Notes under the pieces: generated by a model
What the model saw: the letters and a program-made list of their open reading frames with translations, nothing else
Databases searched by the model: none
Told to the model about the DNA's origin: nothing
Shown: piece by piece, positions 47,827 through 59,715 of the stretch
How positions within the stretch are numbered: position 1 is the first letter of the stretch
Layout: each line of letters opens with the position of its first letter
Translations under genes and position numbers: made by a program
From: Penicillium oxalicum
Taxonomy: Eukaryota > Ascomycota > Eurotiomycetes > Eurotiales > Aspergillaceae
NCBI RefSeq assembly: GCF_001723175.1
Contig: NC_064656.1
Coordinates: 2,529,409-2,593,408 of the forward strand
Reading direction: 5' to 3'
DNA: 64,000 nt

Positions 47827-49629
47827 TTCCGAGACACTGAAATCTCCGCTCAGGACTTGGCGTAAAGAGAGCACAGGGATGACGCCGATTGCGATGTTAT
47901 AGTGTTGAACAAAAGTTTTGACCATTCGTCATACAAGAGATTGTCAAGTCCCACTATGTAGAATTACGCGAAACTCTTTGGTTGTTGGGTTCTTCGAGAC
48001 CTCGAAGAGCCTCGAGTCTTTGTAGCTGGCCGCGTGTTGATTGGTGATGACCTAGTACAGTCCCAGCGAGTGGATCGTCGACTCATATCCGCCGGATCCG
48101 TCTATATCCGAGACTCTCACGTGACTCCGCGTATGGTGGCAGCCCGGCGCCACTGCATGTGGCGCACACCAATGGAGGCTCAGTTGCTCCTTGACTTCCA
48201 TTTGCGACACTCTCTTGATATGATGCAAGTATACTTGATCCTTTCAATCCGCGGCTTCTCTGGCTATCCGTTACTGAATACGCTTACTGGGGATACCAAA
48301 GGAGTTTTGCGGCGAGCGCTACTTATTTTGTCTTTGCAGACATCACTGCCACCTTGATGTAGGCAAATGCGAGTGCATTAGCAGGAAGTAACTTTGATAA
48401 CTGGGAGATGCAGGAAAGACAAGAAGAGGCTTTGGTGATAACTTTTCGCGCATCGTGGTGGTATATCATCGCCAAGAAATGATGATCAGGAAAGAGAGGA
48501 GGGCCAATGAAAGCATGTGATGTTGCTGAATCCCGCTGGCCGTATGTGACAACAGTGAAGCTTCAGCGTGAGAGCGGCAATATATTGTCCCGAGGCCCCC
48601 AACTCGTTGCCATCAAGTCACGTGAATGTTGAATGGCTTCTTGTGGGAAACCTCCCAAAGATGTCACGCGTGCAACAGATCCATTTCAAAGTGATGACTG
48701 ATGGAACGCCTTTTCAAAGAAAAAAAATAAATCTAGCCTTACCTATGTTCATTCACTCCTAAGCCCCTTAGATGAGAGCCATATCTTTTGAAACGCAAGG
48801 AAGTGGATCGGTGCCTTCGTAAGTGCAATTGGGTGACATGCTATGCTCATCCCGTGCTATGTGCATTTCAAACTCTTTGACCCCGCCAAGTACGCCTCTT
48901 TCCCCCAAGAGATACACGGCCTTTCCGAACTTCCACCAGACCAACGCTCTAAGCGGTTTAGAGAGGCACAAGTTCCGGGTTATGAAGGTTGAACTCGCGA
49001 TTGCGACTTGAACATTGACCTCGGTTACGTGTTGGCCAAGCGTCCATCGCTCTTGGCTGCGGCAAATCCGGACTTCTCTGGCTAAGCGACTTGCATCCTA
49101 CGGCATCTTCACGGTAGTTTTCACTCTGCTGAAGAACCAAAAACCCTTGAGCCTAGGCACTCTAAACCCTTTTTGACTTTCCGTAGACTGTCGATCGATG
49201 CGAACGAACCTACTGAAGTGACTCACTCGGAGGATACGTCCAGGTGATCCTTGGCTCCGGAACCTTCGCGCGGGAGTTGGAAAAACCGCCATGGAAAAAA
49301 TGATCTCCAGACTTGAGATCGAGCCGAATGGCGCTACCTCAAAAAAGATATGATGATTCTTCTGATATGGTATAAATTGAATCTACTCACCAAGCGGGGT
49401 TCGATTCCCTGATTCCTCCACAGGCCGGTCGGTTTCTCCACATTTGGGTGTTTTCCCCCAGATTTGATAAGAACCTTATCCGCGGCGTCGCAAATTTCTT
49501 CAGTCTCCCTTCTCCTCCGCTATCAAGATTAGCGTCAAGGAAGGATACATCGCAGCAACAATATCAACATCCAACGAGGCGGGCAATTATCATCTTGATT
49601 GCCTTTCTTTGCAGGATTTCTGTTCATCG
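47827..49629. other. Divergent intergenic region with a tRNA-like 3' fragment
   Basis: About 1.8 kb between the C6 factor (-) and the MFS permease (+). No supported gene. The stretch 49396-49420 (CGGGG-TTCGATT-CCCTG plus ATTCCTCCA) looks like a tRNA T arm and 3' end. Confidence 0.45.
49396..49420 (+). pseudogene. tRNA 3'-half-like fragment
   Basis: A T-arm hairpin with the conserved TTCGATT loop and one wobble pair is followed by a possible acceptor strand ending in CCA. The upstream 80 nt hold no matching acceptor, D arm or anticodon arm, so a full tRNA is not encoded. It could be a relic of a tRNA-derived element or a chance match. Confidence 0.3.
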
Positions 49630-51402
49630 ATGGCCTCATCAATTGTCGATCATCAATTTGCTCGAGATGCGAAAGCCGTGCCCGATTGTAAGCAAGACTT
49701 TGTCTCTGACGGGACGAAAGATGCCGCAGAGCGTGGTCACCTTGCGACCGACCAGTATGGACATGCCTTGGTACAATTCGACCCAGTGGCGGAGTCGCGC
49801 CTTCGATTGAAGATCGATTTATGCATCGTGCCGACAGTAGCACTGATGTATCTTTTTTGCTTCATCGATCGTGCAAATATTGGTACGTCTCTGTAATCGA
49901 AAGACAACCTGCCGCCCAGGACGACCGATTGAAGATGTAATTCGCTAACAGCCAGAATGCGAATTCGCAGGCAATGCAAAGCTTGCTGGTTTTAGTAAAG
50001 ATCTAGGACTAAAGGGCTACGACTACAACGTTGTTCTTTCCATTTTCTTTATTGCATATATCATCTTTGAGATTCCCAGCAATGTGAGCCAAAATCCCCA
50101 TTTCCAAGTGGCTCTCATTGACCAATATAGTCGGTGATCTAATCATTCTGGGATCTAGATCGCGTGCAAGTGGATCGGACCTGGCTGGTTTCTCCCATCT
50201 CTTACCCTCGGATTTGGCATCTGCTCGGTCGCAACGGCTTTTGTCCAGGATATTCACGCTGCCTGCGGTGTTCGCTTCTTGTTAGGCATGTTTGAAGCCG
50301 GTTTGCTGCCTGGCATCGCGTACTACATGAGTCGATGGTACCGTCGCAGTGAGGTAAGGCTCATGACAGGAGAGAGGTCGCCCATGTGTGAAACACAGAA
50401 CATTCTGACAGTGGACAGCTGGCTTTTCGACTGTCATTGTACATCGTGATGGCGCCGCTCGCCGGGGCCTTTGGTGGTCTTCTGGCCTCCGGTATACTGA
50501 AGTTGGATCACTTTGGCAGCCTGCGAACCTGGCGGATGCTATTCGCCATAGAAGGGCTCATAACAATCGGAATTGCCCTCGTCGCGTTCGTGACGATGAC
50601 TGACCGGCCTGAAACTGCCAAATGGCTGTCGCAGGAGGAGAAGGACCTGGCCATTGCGCGAATCAAGTCCGAGCGTGTCGGGATGACTGAGATACTAGAT
50701 CGAATCGACCTACCGAAGACTCTTCGCGGCATCTTTAGCCCAGTCACTCTGCCCACAGCAGCTATATTCCTTCTCAACAACATCACTGTCCAAGGACTGG
50801 GATTTTTTGCGCCAACCATTGTCCAGACAATCTACCCCAAAGCGACTGTGGTGTCGCAGCAACTTCACACCGTGCCCCCTTATGTAGTTGGCGCTTTCTT
50901 CACTGTCTTGTTTCCATTTCTCAGCTGGCGACTTGACCAGCGATCAATCTTTTTCGTGGTGACTCCGCCGTTGGTGATGGCGGGCTACATCATGTTCCTT
51001 GCAAGCGAGGACTCGATGGTTCGTTACGGGGCCACTTTCATCATTGCATGTGGTGCCTTCTCATTTGGTGCCCTTTGCAACGCGCATGTCTCTGCGAATG
51101 TAATTTCTGACACGGCCAGGTCATCGGCGATTGGCACTGTTGTGATGTTTGGCAACATAGGCGGCTTGATCTCAACCTGGTCATTCTTGCCTTCCGATGC
51201 GCCCAATTATCACATTGGAAATGGACTGAATCTTGCAACTTCCTCGATGACTCTTTTACTTGGTGCAGGTCTGTGGATGTGGATCGGATGGGACAACCGA
51301 CGACGACGCGAGGTCGATGTGAACGCATCATTGGCTGGCCTCTCCCAGAAGCAGATCCAGGACATGGACTGGCGGAACCCTGCATTCCGATGGCGGCCAT
51401 GA
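49630..51402 (+). CDS. MFS transporter, anion:cation symporter family
   Basis: Twelve-helix plasma-membrane permease of the Dal5/ACS group for small organic anions or vitamins; the substrate is unknown. Exons 49630..49882, 49981..50093, 50159..50353 and 50419..51402 give 514 residues, the family norm (introns 98, 65 and 65 nt). Key segments: LCIVPTVALMYLFCFIDRANIG in helix 1, GNAKLAGFSKDLGL after the first splice, FEIPSN, FLLGMFEAGLLPGIAYYMSRWY in helices 3-4, and the MTDRPETAKWLSQEEK central loop. The second half has ANVISDTARSSAIGTVVMFGNIGG and ends in DNRRRR...DMDWRNPAFRW, the usual C-terminal tail. Intact. The same family as the partial gene at the left edge, but different in sequence. 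Confidence 0.92.
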
Positions 51403-51411
51403 ACAATCACT

Positions 51412-52276
51412 CTATAAACAGCGGATGCTGCTAAAGTTACGGCCATGCATTTGTGTCAACGGCTGTTTCCAGTCAATTGAAACAAGGCGATTTTCGCATC
51501 TGTGAGTGACGATATCAGCCAGGGGTCCAAATTGATCGTATGAAATATCAATCGTGCTGTCCTGAAATATGTGCAATTTTTCAATTTTCCATTTCTCTAA
51601 GTCCCTTACATGGGCCTCAAGATAGTTCCGAGACCCCAAAACACAGCATGTATTGGCCTGTTGCTCGGACAAGCCATTGGTCTTATTCACGTCAACGTAT
51701 ATGAATGAACCACGATGAAAAGCCATTGTCATTCTTAGCTCACGAATCGCAGAGGAAATGGGTTCAAGAGCGACAGGATCTAGTTTCATGACTTGATGAT
51801 TCCAGTTGTTAAAAGGTTTGTATCGGGGTCGTGGGCTTAGCAACCATAGTTGATGCACCGATCCATAGCTGGTCAGGCAGTCCCGGTAATGTTCAGGCAG
51901 CAATGAATAAACGCCTCGAAACGAGCCTATTGCCTTTTGAGAGGTTTACACGGGCCTTGTATTTTGGTTTTGGGTCATCTGCCTTGTGCGGAAGTCGTCG
52001 TGCAATGCGCGATGTACAGAATGTTAGATCTTTAAAAATCTGTAAGACTGTGCCTCGGTCATTTGCCGCGAGCGTATACATGTTATTTTCCAGGGCAAGC
52101 CACTCAATATCTTCATCAACGCAAGAGCATGACGAAGTGTCCACGATGTTGTAGCCGGGTCGATTGAGCTTTATTTGGGGCAAACCCTGACCTTCGCTCC
52201 CATAGTGGCCCCTCGCCCTATTTTCAGCATCTGGACGTCCTGATAGGTCCCACATTTGCAGTATGTGGTGGCTCAC
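51412..52276 (-). pseudogene. Unrecognised protein fragment in two overlapping frames
   Basis: Two protein-like frames abut on the minus strand: 52276..51893 (ending SRRLFIAA) and 51903..51412 (starting LPEHYRDC). They overlap by 11 nt, and a single-base shift would join them into about 280 residues (with NIVDTSSCSCVDEDIEWLALENN before, and WKIEKLHIFQDSTIDISYDQFG after). No intron fits so short a transition. No domain is recognised. The 3' end is 10 nt from the facing MFS stop. It is either a frameshifted remnant or a sequence error in an unknown gene. Confidence 0.35.
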
Positions 52277-52994
52277 CTAAATAAAGATTAAATTTGCAGG
52301 CTATGCTGGAACAACAATTGCCCGTAATTGCTGATGTCGGCACTGGAGAGTAGACCAATTTATTTCGGTCAACACCGGGCAGAAAATGTCCAGACTGGTC
52401 AGCATAGTGGAGACGATTGCGCGGCAATTCGGGCTGGCCACCTACATCCGAGCTTCAGCCCGCTTCAGGCGCCCAAATTTTGGATGACTAGTCCTAAATT
52501 TAACAAAAATTCCCAATCGAATCGGCACATTTGCTGACGCATGGCAATGGATGTGATTTCCGAATGCATGCAAGTCAGCCACGGGACATGACTGGAGTCT
52601 CATAGTCCCATTCACAGTTGCAGAGTGCTTACAATATGGATCCTTCCACCCGTTAAGCAATCACCGAGGAACGCTTGTGTAAAGCTTAACAGGGCGGAGC
52701 TGTATTCACACAGATAAACAAAGCCGCTAAACAATTAGCGTGTCCAGATTACGCATGTCGATGACGCATAACTAATTTGTGTCTGCCTCGCGGTTGGCTG
52801 ACAAAAAAGAAGGAAAAAGCTGTGACAATTCTACGTTGAAAGTGCGCCGAATGATGACGCCTGCCATTCAACCCTGCGCATGGCTTTTTATCTTCGGGTT
52901 CCAACGACTACCTCACTCGTGCAGACCTGAATCCTATTCATCGGGGGTTGAATGCTTTGACAACTCTTCTCGAACCATACGGAATTTCGAGATC
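52277..52994. other. Intergenic region upstream of the GH76 gene
   Basis: About 0.7 kb with no supported gene. It would contain the GH76 promoter. Confidence 0.4.
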
Positions 52995-54680
52995 ATGTAC
53001 CTCCCTGTGTGTTATGTGATGGGGAGTTTGATATCGCTGCTTATTGCCCGACAAGCTGCAGCAATCGATTTGAATATCAATGACGAGCGTATGTGAAGTG
53101 TCGATGGCATCCAAGGCAATCACAACAGAGTCATCGATAGAAAGAAGATTGGAGAGACCAAGGCTCATGGTGTATTTTCTAAACAGAATCCCTCAAAGAA
53201 GCCGCCAGCACAACGGCCTACGCTATGATGACATATTACCATGGTAACGAAACCGGCCAAATTCCAGGAGCATTCCCTTCAAAGTGGTGGGAAGGGTCAG
53301 CTCTCTTCCTAGCTTTGCTTCAGTACTGGCACTTCACTGGTGATGCCACTTACAATGGCGAGCTACGGGTCGGGTTAGAATGGCAATCTGGCAAAAATGG
53401 TGACTACATGCCGAGCAACTACAGCAGTTATTTGGTGAGTAGTTGAGATCTGAGAAGGTGATCTTCTAATATACATAATTCTTTCCGGCAGATTTTCTAA
53501 CGCCAACTAGGGCAACGACGATCAAATGTTTTGGGGGCTGGCCGCCATGACCGCCGCTGAGCTGCGATTTGAGGATGTGTCGGGCGGGTTCTCCTGGCTC
53601 TCACTTGCCCAGGGAGTTTTTAACACGCAGATCAAACGATGGGACACCTCTACCTGCAATGGTGGGATGCGCTGGCAGATCTGGCCATATCAGTCGGGCT
53701 ACACGTTGAAAAATTCCATTGCCAATGGCGGCCTCTTTCAACTTGCCGCCCGGTTGGCACGATACACTCACGACGCGACCTATGCTACATGGGCCAAGAG
53801 AATTTGGGACTGGTCGCTCAGTTCTCCACTTCTCAACAACTCGACGTGGAACGTAGCAGACTCGACAAACATGGAGAACAACTGTGCCACACAAGGAAAT
53901 ACGCAGTGGTCTTATAATTACGGTACTTACATGATGGGCGCCGCGTACATGTACAATTATGTAAGTTTCAGAACTGCAAGCCCGCAAGCTATGCCCAGAA
54001 GAAGGACGCAAAATGGAAAAAAAAAGAGAAAAAGCGCGAGGAGAATGACGTACTTCCTAATCGGATGAAAAGTTGATTGATTAATATTGGATTCTACCTA
54101 GACGAATGGGAGCACCCAATGGCTCATGGCCGTCAATGGACTCATGAATAAGACATTTGACGAATTTTTCCCTCAGAGCAATGGCGGCATCTTTGAAGAA
54201 GTCACTTGCGAGCCCTCGCAACAATGCAACAATAATGAGGTTCTTTTCAAGGGGCTTGTCTCTTCCTGGTTATCTTTCACTGCTCTTCTCGTCCCGTCTA
54301 CTTACAAATTTATTTTACCGAAGCTTCAGACTTCTGCCGTGGCGGCAGCTAAGTCTTGCACAGGTCACAATAACAACACGTGCGGGGTTCGATGGTATCA
54401 ATCTACGTACGACGGATGGAGTGGGATGGAGGAGCAAATAAGTGCCACAAGCCTTTTTGTGGCAAACATGATACAGTTCACTGGACATGGATCCGGCCCG
54501 GTGACTGCAATGACGGGCGGAAACAGTACAAGCAATCCAACGGCGGGCGAAAACGACACAAGCTCTACTACCACGCCTTTGTCGGCCATCACGACAGTAG
54601 ACAAGGCTGGCGCAGGTATTCTGACACTTTTTTTCACGGCGGGCTGGTTCGGCTTAATGGGCTTTACCGCACTTGGCTGA
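52995..54680 (+). CDS. GH76 endo-alpha-1,6-mannanase-like protein, GPI-anchored (Dfg5/Dcw1 type)
   Basis: Cell-surface enzyme of glycoside hydrolase family 76. In yeasts and moulds these are thought to process GPI glycans and link wall proteins or galactomannan into the wall. Exons 52995..53088, 53187..53434, 53511..53960 and 54102..54680 give 456 residues (introns 98, 76 and 141 nt). Signal peptide at residues 1-22. Family motifs: TAYAMMTYYHGN, PSKWWEGSALFLALLQYW, YMPSNYSSYL, the catalytic Asp pair in GNDDQMFW (Asp117 and 118), GGMRWQIWPYQSGYTLKNSIANGG, and GTYMMGAAYMYNY. The C-terminus has a Ser/Thr/Asn-rich stretch and a hydrophobic tail (AGAGILTLFFTAGWFGLMGF), which suits a GPI signal. 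Many N-glycosylation sequons. Intact. Confidence 0.93.
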
Positions 54681-54882
54681 CAAGGCAATCATTGTACAGT
54701 TGCATTGTGTTTGTGTACTGACAATATACGCCATGTTTCTCCTATTCCAAAAAAGGTTCAGGCACAGAGCCAATATGAACCCCTGTTCTCCATTTCAAAT
54801 CCACTCGTAGCCCTAGATCGACCAAAGAAAGCTGTCTCATATCCCTTAGACACGCTGTCTGACAGGCGAACTTGCAGGCGCC

Positions 54883-55731
54883 TCAAACCTGGAGACCAGC
54901 TACAAGTCGGTCACCGAGATCCTTGATACTGGCCTCAAAACTCCAGCGATCTCCAGCTTGCCAATCTGCACTACCTCCTGGAACAGCGTCTTGACCGGTA
55001 AACCCAATGTAGAGCACGTCATCGGGTCCGTGGCCGTTGTCCCCAGTGAGACCATCGTTGGGGAAACACATTTGAGCGAGTGCAATCGAGGCTTCACCGG
55101 TGGAATCGTATCCGTTGGTATCGCCCCAAACGCCGTAAAACTGTTGGAAATTAGTCTGAGTACCTAATTGAGGATAGCAATGATCATTATAAGGTGAATC
55201 AAGCCTTACCAGCTGATTATTGCAAACTACTGCCATCACACTGAGCGGCTCCATGCCGAAGGATTGCGGATCAAAGCCAGCATTTCCAAACACGACGTAT
55301 GGATGCACATTTGCATCCAAGTCATTGATCCCGTACTGAGGGAGCGAGTCCATGAATGCAGTCTGACTCTGTCCGGACGGGTCATTGGCACAATCTCCAC
55401 CGGTATTGTTGGCTCCATCGCAGTCCACATCCATGTTATCGTATTGTCCACCATTGCCCAAGCTGTGAAGAAAGATGGCGCCGTCGATATCCCCGCAGTA
55501 TGCAAAGGTGGTGGAGCCACCTATGCCGTCTGTGAAGCCGCCCGCAAGCTTGTTGTAGCATTTTCCAGCCTATATGTATGGGTCAAAATTGAGGGCATTT
55601 CAGTCATATGTCGCTCCACCACTACTCAGTCATACCTTGTGGTTGTTGTAGATCTGCTGAAGATTCTCTGGCACATCATAGGCCGAAGCGAGGCCAGTAG
55701 ATACCACCGCAGTCACTGCTAGAAGCCTCAT
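54883..55731 (-). CDS. GH75 endo-chitosanase
   Basis: Secreted enzyme that hydrolyses chitosan. Exons 55731..55636, 55569..55210 and 55140..54883 give 237 residues, the usual size of mould chitosanases (introns 66 and 69 nt). The signal peptide is [17 protein letters not shown]. Family landmarks are [23 protein letters not shown] and VHPYVVFGN, then [20 protein letters not shown]. By position Asp159 and Glu168 correspond to the catalytic pair known from Aspergillus chitosanases. Intron 2 is 69 nt, stop-free and a multiple of three; removing it restores VCNNQL|FYGVWG as in the family, while retention would add 23 residues beside the active site. It is convergent with the GH76 gene, with about 200 nt between stops. 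Confidence 0.94.
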
Positions 55732-55845
55732 TGTATCAAGAATAATGGAAGAACTTCCTCAATGCTGGGAAGCGGGCACTAACAAAGCAACCCCAGTGAT
55801 GAAAAGATATAGAGCGAGTGATTTTGAGAAGAAGCCTCTGGGCTC

Positions 55846-55857
55846 TATTTAAATATA
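55846..55857 (-). promoter_or_regulatory. TATA-like box of the chitosanase gene
   Basis: The minus strand reads TATATTTAAATA, about 115-126 nt upstream of the ATG at 55731. Confidence 0.5.
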
Positions 55858-57796
55858 ACCCCATCGAGAGAACTGCCTTACAATTTAAGCCCTTTGGTGG
55901 TAAGCCGGATTGCAGCCAACCATATCCCTGGATTTAAAATCCGTAAAAGGGCACTGTGTGTTATCGGTATGCATGCTCGGGCTGTAGAGCATTCTAACGG
56001 GAAAAGGCCAATGGTGAGAGACTCAATCTCTTACTATGGCGATCATGAGCGACTTGTGGTTAGATTGAGGTGGATGATCCTGAGTACTTCAATCAGTGCA
56101 AACATTGGATGTAACCTGGAAATGGTCTCGCGGAGGACTAGCAAACCTTAGGGTGGTCTCGGAAATGGTACTGTAGTTTGCTCAGGAGGATATACTCTTT
56201 CAGGACAGTAGTGGGCAAGGATGGGGCTCTTATGATCGTCAGGTGAGCCAGACACGTGCAAACAAAAGACCATTCATCATGATGACTGAAAGATTAATGA
56301 ACATTTCAGGGGTTGAAAGTTTTTTTCTCCTCCCTAGACGGGAGAAGGACGATCTACCAATTTCCCAAAATGGAACAACTAAGGAGATGGGAAAGTCACC
56401 GTGCCGATCAGTCAAGTCCACGGATAACACTAGCCACGACTCTTGTCATTCAAGACGAGTTACTTGAAGCACACTAAAGCGGTATGGACGGTATTGTCTA
56501 CGGAAAGCAGGAATAAAGCAGTGCTGGGCAATTTTCTCTCTCCTCAGTTGATGAGGCATGCTGCTTAGTCACCAAAAAAAAGTCCCGTGGGGCAGGGACC
56601 CAGCAGCTTCAAATCAGTTTCTTCACTTAGAGGGGAGTTGGCGGGGCTGGAAGGAAAACCGGAGAGGGAAAATTCCTCTACGCCTGTTGTCACCCTCAAA
56701 GTGGACCACTAGACAATTCGCCAAGGCCTCGATCTCAGCCCCTAACACCTTTAAATGGAGTTCCGTGCTTGCGTAGCTGATTTGCCGTAGTAGTCAGCCG
56801 TACGAATGACTTGAGTATGTGAACTAAGGTTTGCAAGGACTCAATGCGCAGAGAAGAGAGATATGTGCACATGATAGTCTGATTATACCAGCCAGATCAA
56901 GGGGGCATAGGGGAAAAATAAAAGACCAAGAGCGTCGCCGCTGACAGGTTGCAATGCGAAACCTTGACGCTGCGAGTAGCAGCGAAGACAAGTTACCGGT
57001 CGGCAGCAGTCGCGACGACTAGTATCGAAGGCAGCAGAAGACCATTACCATGGTTATTTGCGCACGGTAGAGGCTTCAAACGAAAAATTGACGCAAGAGC
57101 GCCAGACGGATGCCAAATTAACGATTCTACCTACGTGGCGAATGCGCCAATGGAATGGTGGTCTAGAATGTATGGCATTAAGTTATGTTAACAATCACCC
57201 CTCAACAGAGTCCTAGGACCCTTACACTGCAGATGACCAGACAAATGACGAAGATGAAACGCCCCCCCCCCCCCGCCCCCCCTCTCCCCAGGCCCGTAAC
57301 AACATTTACAGCATAAATGGTGTGCCAATTTTGTATTCTGATGTTGAAAGACAGAGTCTGGGGTTTTTTTCACATTCGACCCCGCTCAAGACCGCACGTA
57401 AACAGCATAACGCGTCCGTGATCTCACAGGCCCCTTGAACTCGGTGCTGCGAGACTTGGACTTGTGTCCATCTGATGTCTTCAGATGAACACTATGCTTT
57501 GGTGAAGTGTAGCTAGGGTGTCGCTTGTCATTCCTTGAAAGTGTAGAAACTGATTTCTTCCTATCCTCACTGGCGGTGAGGAATATGCTTCTCCAGCAGC
57601 CGACGCGACCTGACTGTCTCCCGGCCGAGGCCACCCTAGCACAGCGATGACAAGGGTCTGATTGGCGACTCGGTGATTATGATCGAGGCGGGGGCTGCTG
57701 ACACCAAACCCATCTGGAGCGGGAGATCTCGTTCGCCTCTTTGGATTCTTTCTCTTTTAGGCAACCGCATAAATGCGATAGATTTCTTGTCTCAAC
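55858..57796. other. Long divergent intergenic region (about 1.9 kb)
   Basis: Between the chitosanase (-) and the hydrolase (+). No supported gene. It contains the C13-G-C7 tract at 57262-57282. Confidence 0.45.
57262..57282. repeat. Poly-C tract (C13 G C7)
   Basis: Thirteen C, one G and seven C in a row on the + strand. Confidence 0.9.
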
Positions 57797-58564
57797 ATGG
57801 CCGGAAGTCCCCTCGCTCATATATCTCATTGTGTCCCTGACCCTAAAGCGACAATTCTGCTCGTTCATGGCGGTTTTTCAGATAGCCACGAATGGAACAC
57901 TATTTGGCCTCTTCTGATTGCCGAACGCTACAACGTATTGATTCCTGATCTTCCCGGCCATGGACAATCGCGCGAGGTCACTCCATTCGAACTAGACGAT
58001 GCCGCCCGACTTCTCGCACATTTGATCCAAGACCATACATTAGAGCAACGAGCTCATGTGGTTGCTATGAGCATTGGCGCCCACGTGGCTGCGACCCTAG
58101 CCGTGCAATATCCCGAACGAGTGCACAGCCTGATCATCTCGGGCTTCAACCTCTTCTCGCCCAATCTCCTCTCGCCCGCTCTGCCATACCTTGCGTACAC
58201 TGTGCAACGCACGAGTAGCTTTCTCAAGGCTCCGACCGTGGAATGGGGACAATCTCGCAGCGAAGGGGTATCCTTGGCTACCACGTGCGATATCTTTCGC
58301 ATACTTTTTTCATCGCGAACCTTGGGCCCCATAGTAGCCCGGTCTTGTGTGGTCGCTGCGACGAAACCTGGTCTCAGTGCAGATAACGTCCATCATGCTC
58401 GCCGACTTTTTGAGACAATTCATTCCGACAGTGGTCGTCGGCTGGTGCAGCACCGTGGTATGCAGCACCCATGGAACGTGGATGAACCGCAGCTCTTTGC
58501 AAAGATGGTGATTTGCTGGGTGCAAGGGGAGGATTTACCAGAAGGCTTTGAGCCGATCGCCTAA
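57797..58564 (+). CDS. Alpha/beta-hydrolase fold protein
   Basis: Single-exon gene of 255 residues, an esterase/lipase-like hydrolase probably in the cytosol; the substrate is unknown. The oxyanion region is LLVHGGFSDSHEWNTIW (about residues 21-37), followed by LIPDLPGHGQSRE. The nucleophile elbow is AMSIGAH with Ser92 in the Ser position, though the first Gly of the usual G-x-S-x-G is Ala. The cap region is short. The C-terminal VQHRGMQHPWNVDEPQLFAKMVICWV holds the likely catalytic His. The length is at the low end for the family. No signal peptide. The start at 57797 gives a normal N-terminus with the first beta strand about 18 residues in. Confidence 0.85.
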   Translation: MAGSPLAHISHCVPDPKATILLVHGGFSDSHEWNTIWPLLIAERYNVLIPDLPGHGQSREVTPFELDDAARLLAHLIQDHTLEQRAHVVAMSIGAHVAATLAVQYPERVHSLIISGFNLFSPNLLSPALPYLAYTVQRTSSFLKAPTVEWGQSRSEGVSLATTCDIFRILFSSRTLGPIVARSCVVAATKPGLSADNVHHARRLFETIHSDSGRRLVQHRGMQHPWNVDEPQLFAKMVICWVQGEDLPEGFEPIA

Positions 58565-58984
58565 TTCCATGTCGTCAGGTCCAACGACAGCCAGAAATAT
58601 GATGCGACTGACTTGAACGGATGAGGCGTGCGGTGCTCTTACTGTATATTCTGGTGCTTCTCCGCCGCTATCGAGCTATGCACTTCTCTTCGAGTCAGAT
58701 ACCACTTGTCTCTCTCATGGTGCGCCCGGAGGATTTTGGATCGCTTCAGAATTTATCGGGGTCGCTGCAGACTCAAATGAGGCCTTGTATCTAAGCTTTT
58801 CTTGCTAATGACTTGTCAATTTGGAATTTCTTCACAATCTGGTGGTTGGCTCCGCCCGTCTTCCAATCAGGGTTCGACCACTTAACGCTGGCAGGGCGCC
58901 GTTTTTTGATAGCTTGGCCTATTCGAGCCTCGCGCGGGCATAGCTTCAACCGTAGCGTGCCTCGCCCGGGTAATACAACAAACC
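58565..58984. other. Intergenic DNA
   Basis: 3' flank of the hydrolase. No supported gene. Confidence 0.4.
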
Positions 58985-59654
58985 GGGATGATCAAGTCCA
59001 GACCGGCTTATTTTCTTTCAAAGCCCCCGTTATTCCCTCGCACTGGTATTTTAAGAGACTCCTGGAACCTTGAAGCACAGCCTTCCACCTCAAGTCACGG
59101 CGTGCTCATTGCAGCATTGATCCACAAGCCCTTTCCCATCGGGCTCGATTGCGTTCAAAATCTCGAGCATGTCTTTGCCCACCACATCCGCCACGGGCCG
59201 ACCGGCGATTTTTCCGCAGGGGCGCAGATTCCCTTTAGACAAACAGTTGTGAAACCCAACAGCGCCGGGTCCACGTTCACCACGGCGATCGGCTTAGTGG
59301 GCCAGATTCGTGATCATGGACACACCAAATGGGTCGGGTACAACCAAGGCGGCGCCGAGGGCGGAGCAGACGACGCTGGCCGATGGCCAGATCTACTTTG
59401 TCTCGACCGGGCAGTTCAACAATGCCGAGTTGGCTAGAAGTTACAGTAGGACAATTACGACCGGGTCTTCGAGAGATCTCGGTAACGTGGACACGTCTAC
59501 TATAATCCCCACGAGCGACTCTGCAACCGAGGTTTATTCCTCGTTGACAGACTCCCCAACATCTGTGCTAACTATCAAACCATCACCCGGGCACAAGCCG
59601 TCGCCTTTGACCTTACTGAGTGTTGGAGTGGGTGTCAGCGGCCTCCACGAATGA
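58985..59654 (+). pseudogene. Decayed reading frame with Ser/Thr-rich C-terminus
   Basis: Two overlapping + strand frames look like parts of one secreted or surface protein. The 58988-59437 frame has HVFAHHIRHGPTGDF and TFTTAIGLVGQIRDHGHTKW. The 59310-59654 frame has TLADGQIYFVSTGQFNNAEL followed by about 60 residues rich in Ser/Thr/Pro, like the tail of a GPI-anchored fungal protein. The two need a frame change near 59310-59430, and no intron consensus solves it clearly. I do not recognise the family. Confidence 0.3.
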
Positions 59655-59681
59655 TCGGAGGCCGGAAGGCTCAATGAGATG

Positions 59682-59715
<34 letters not shown>

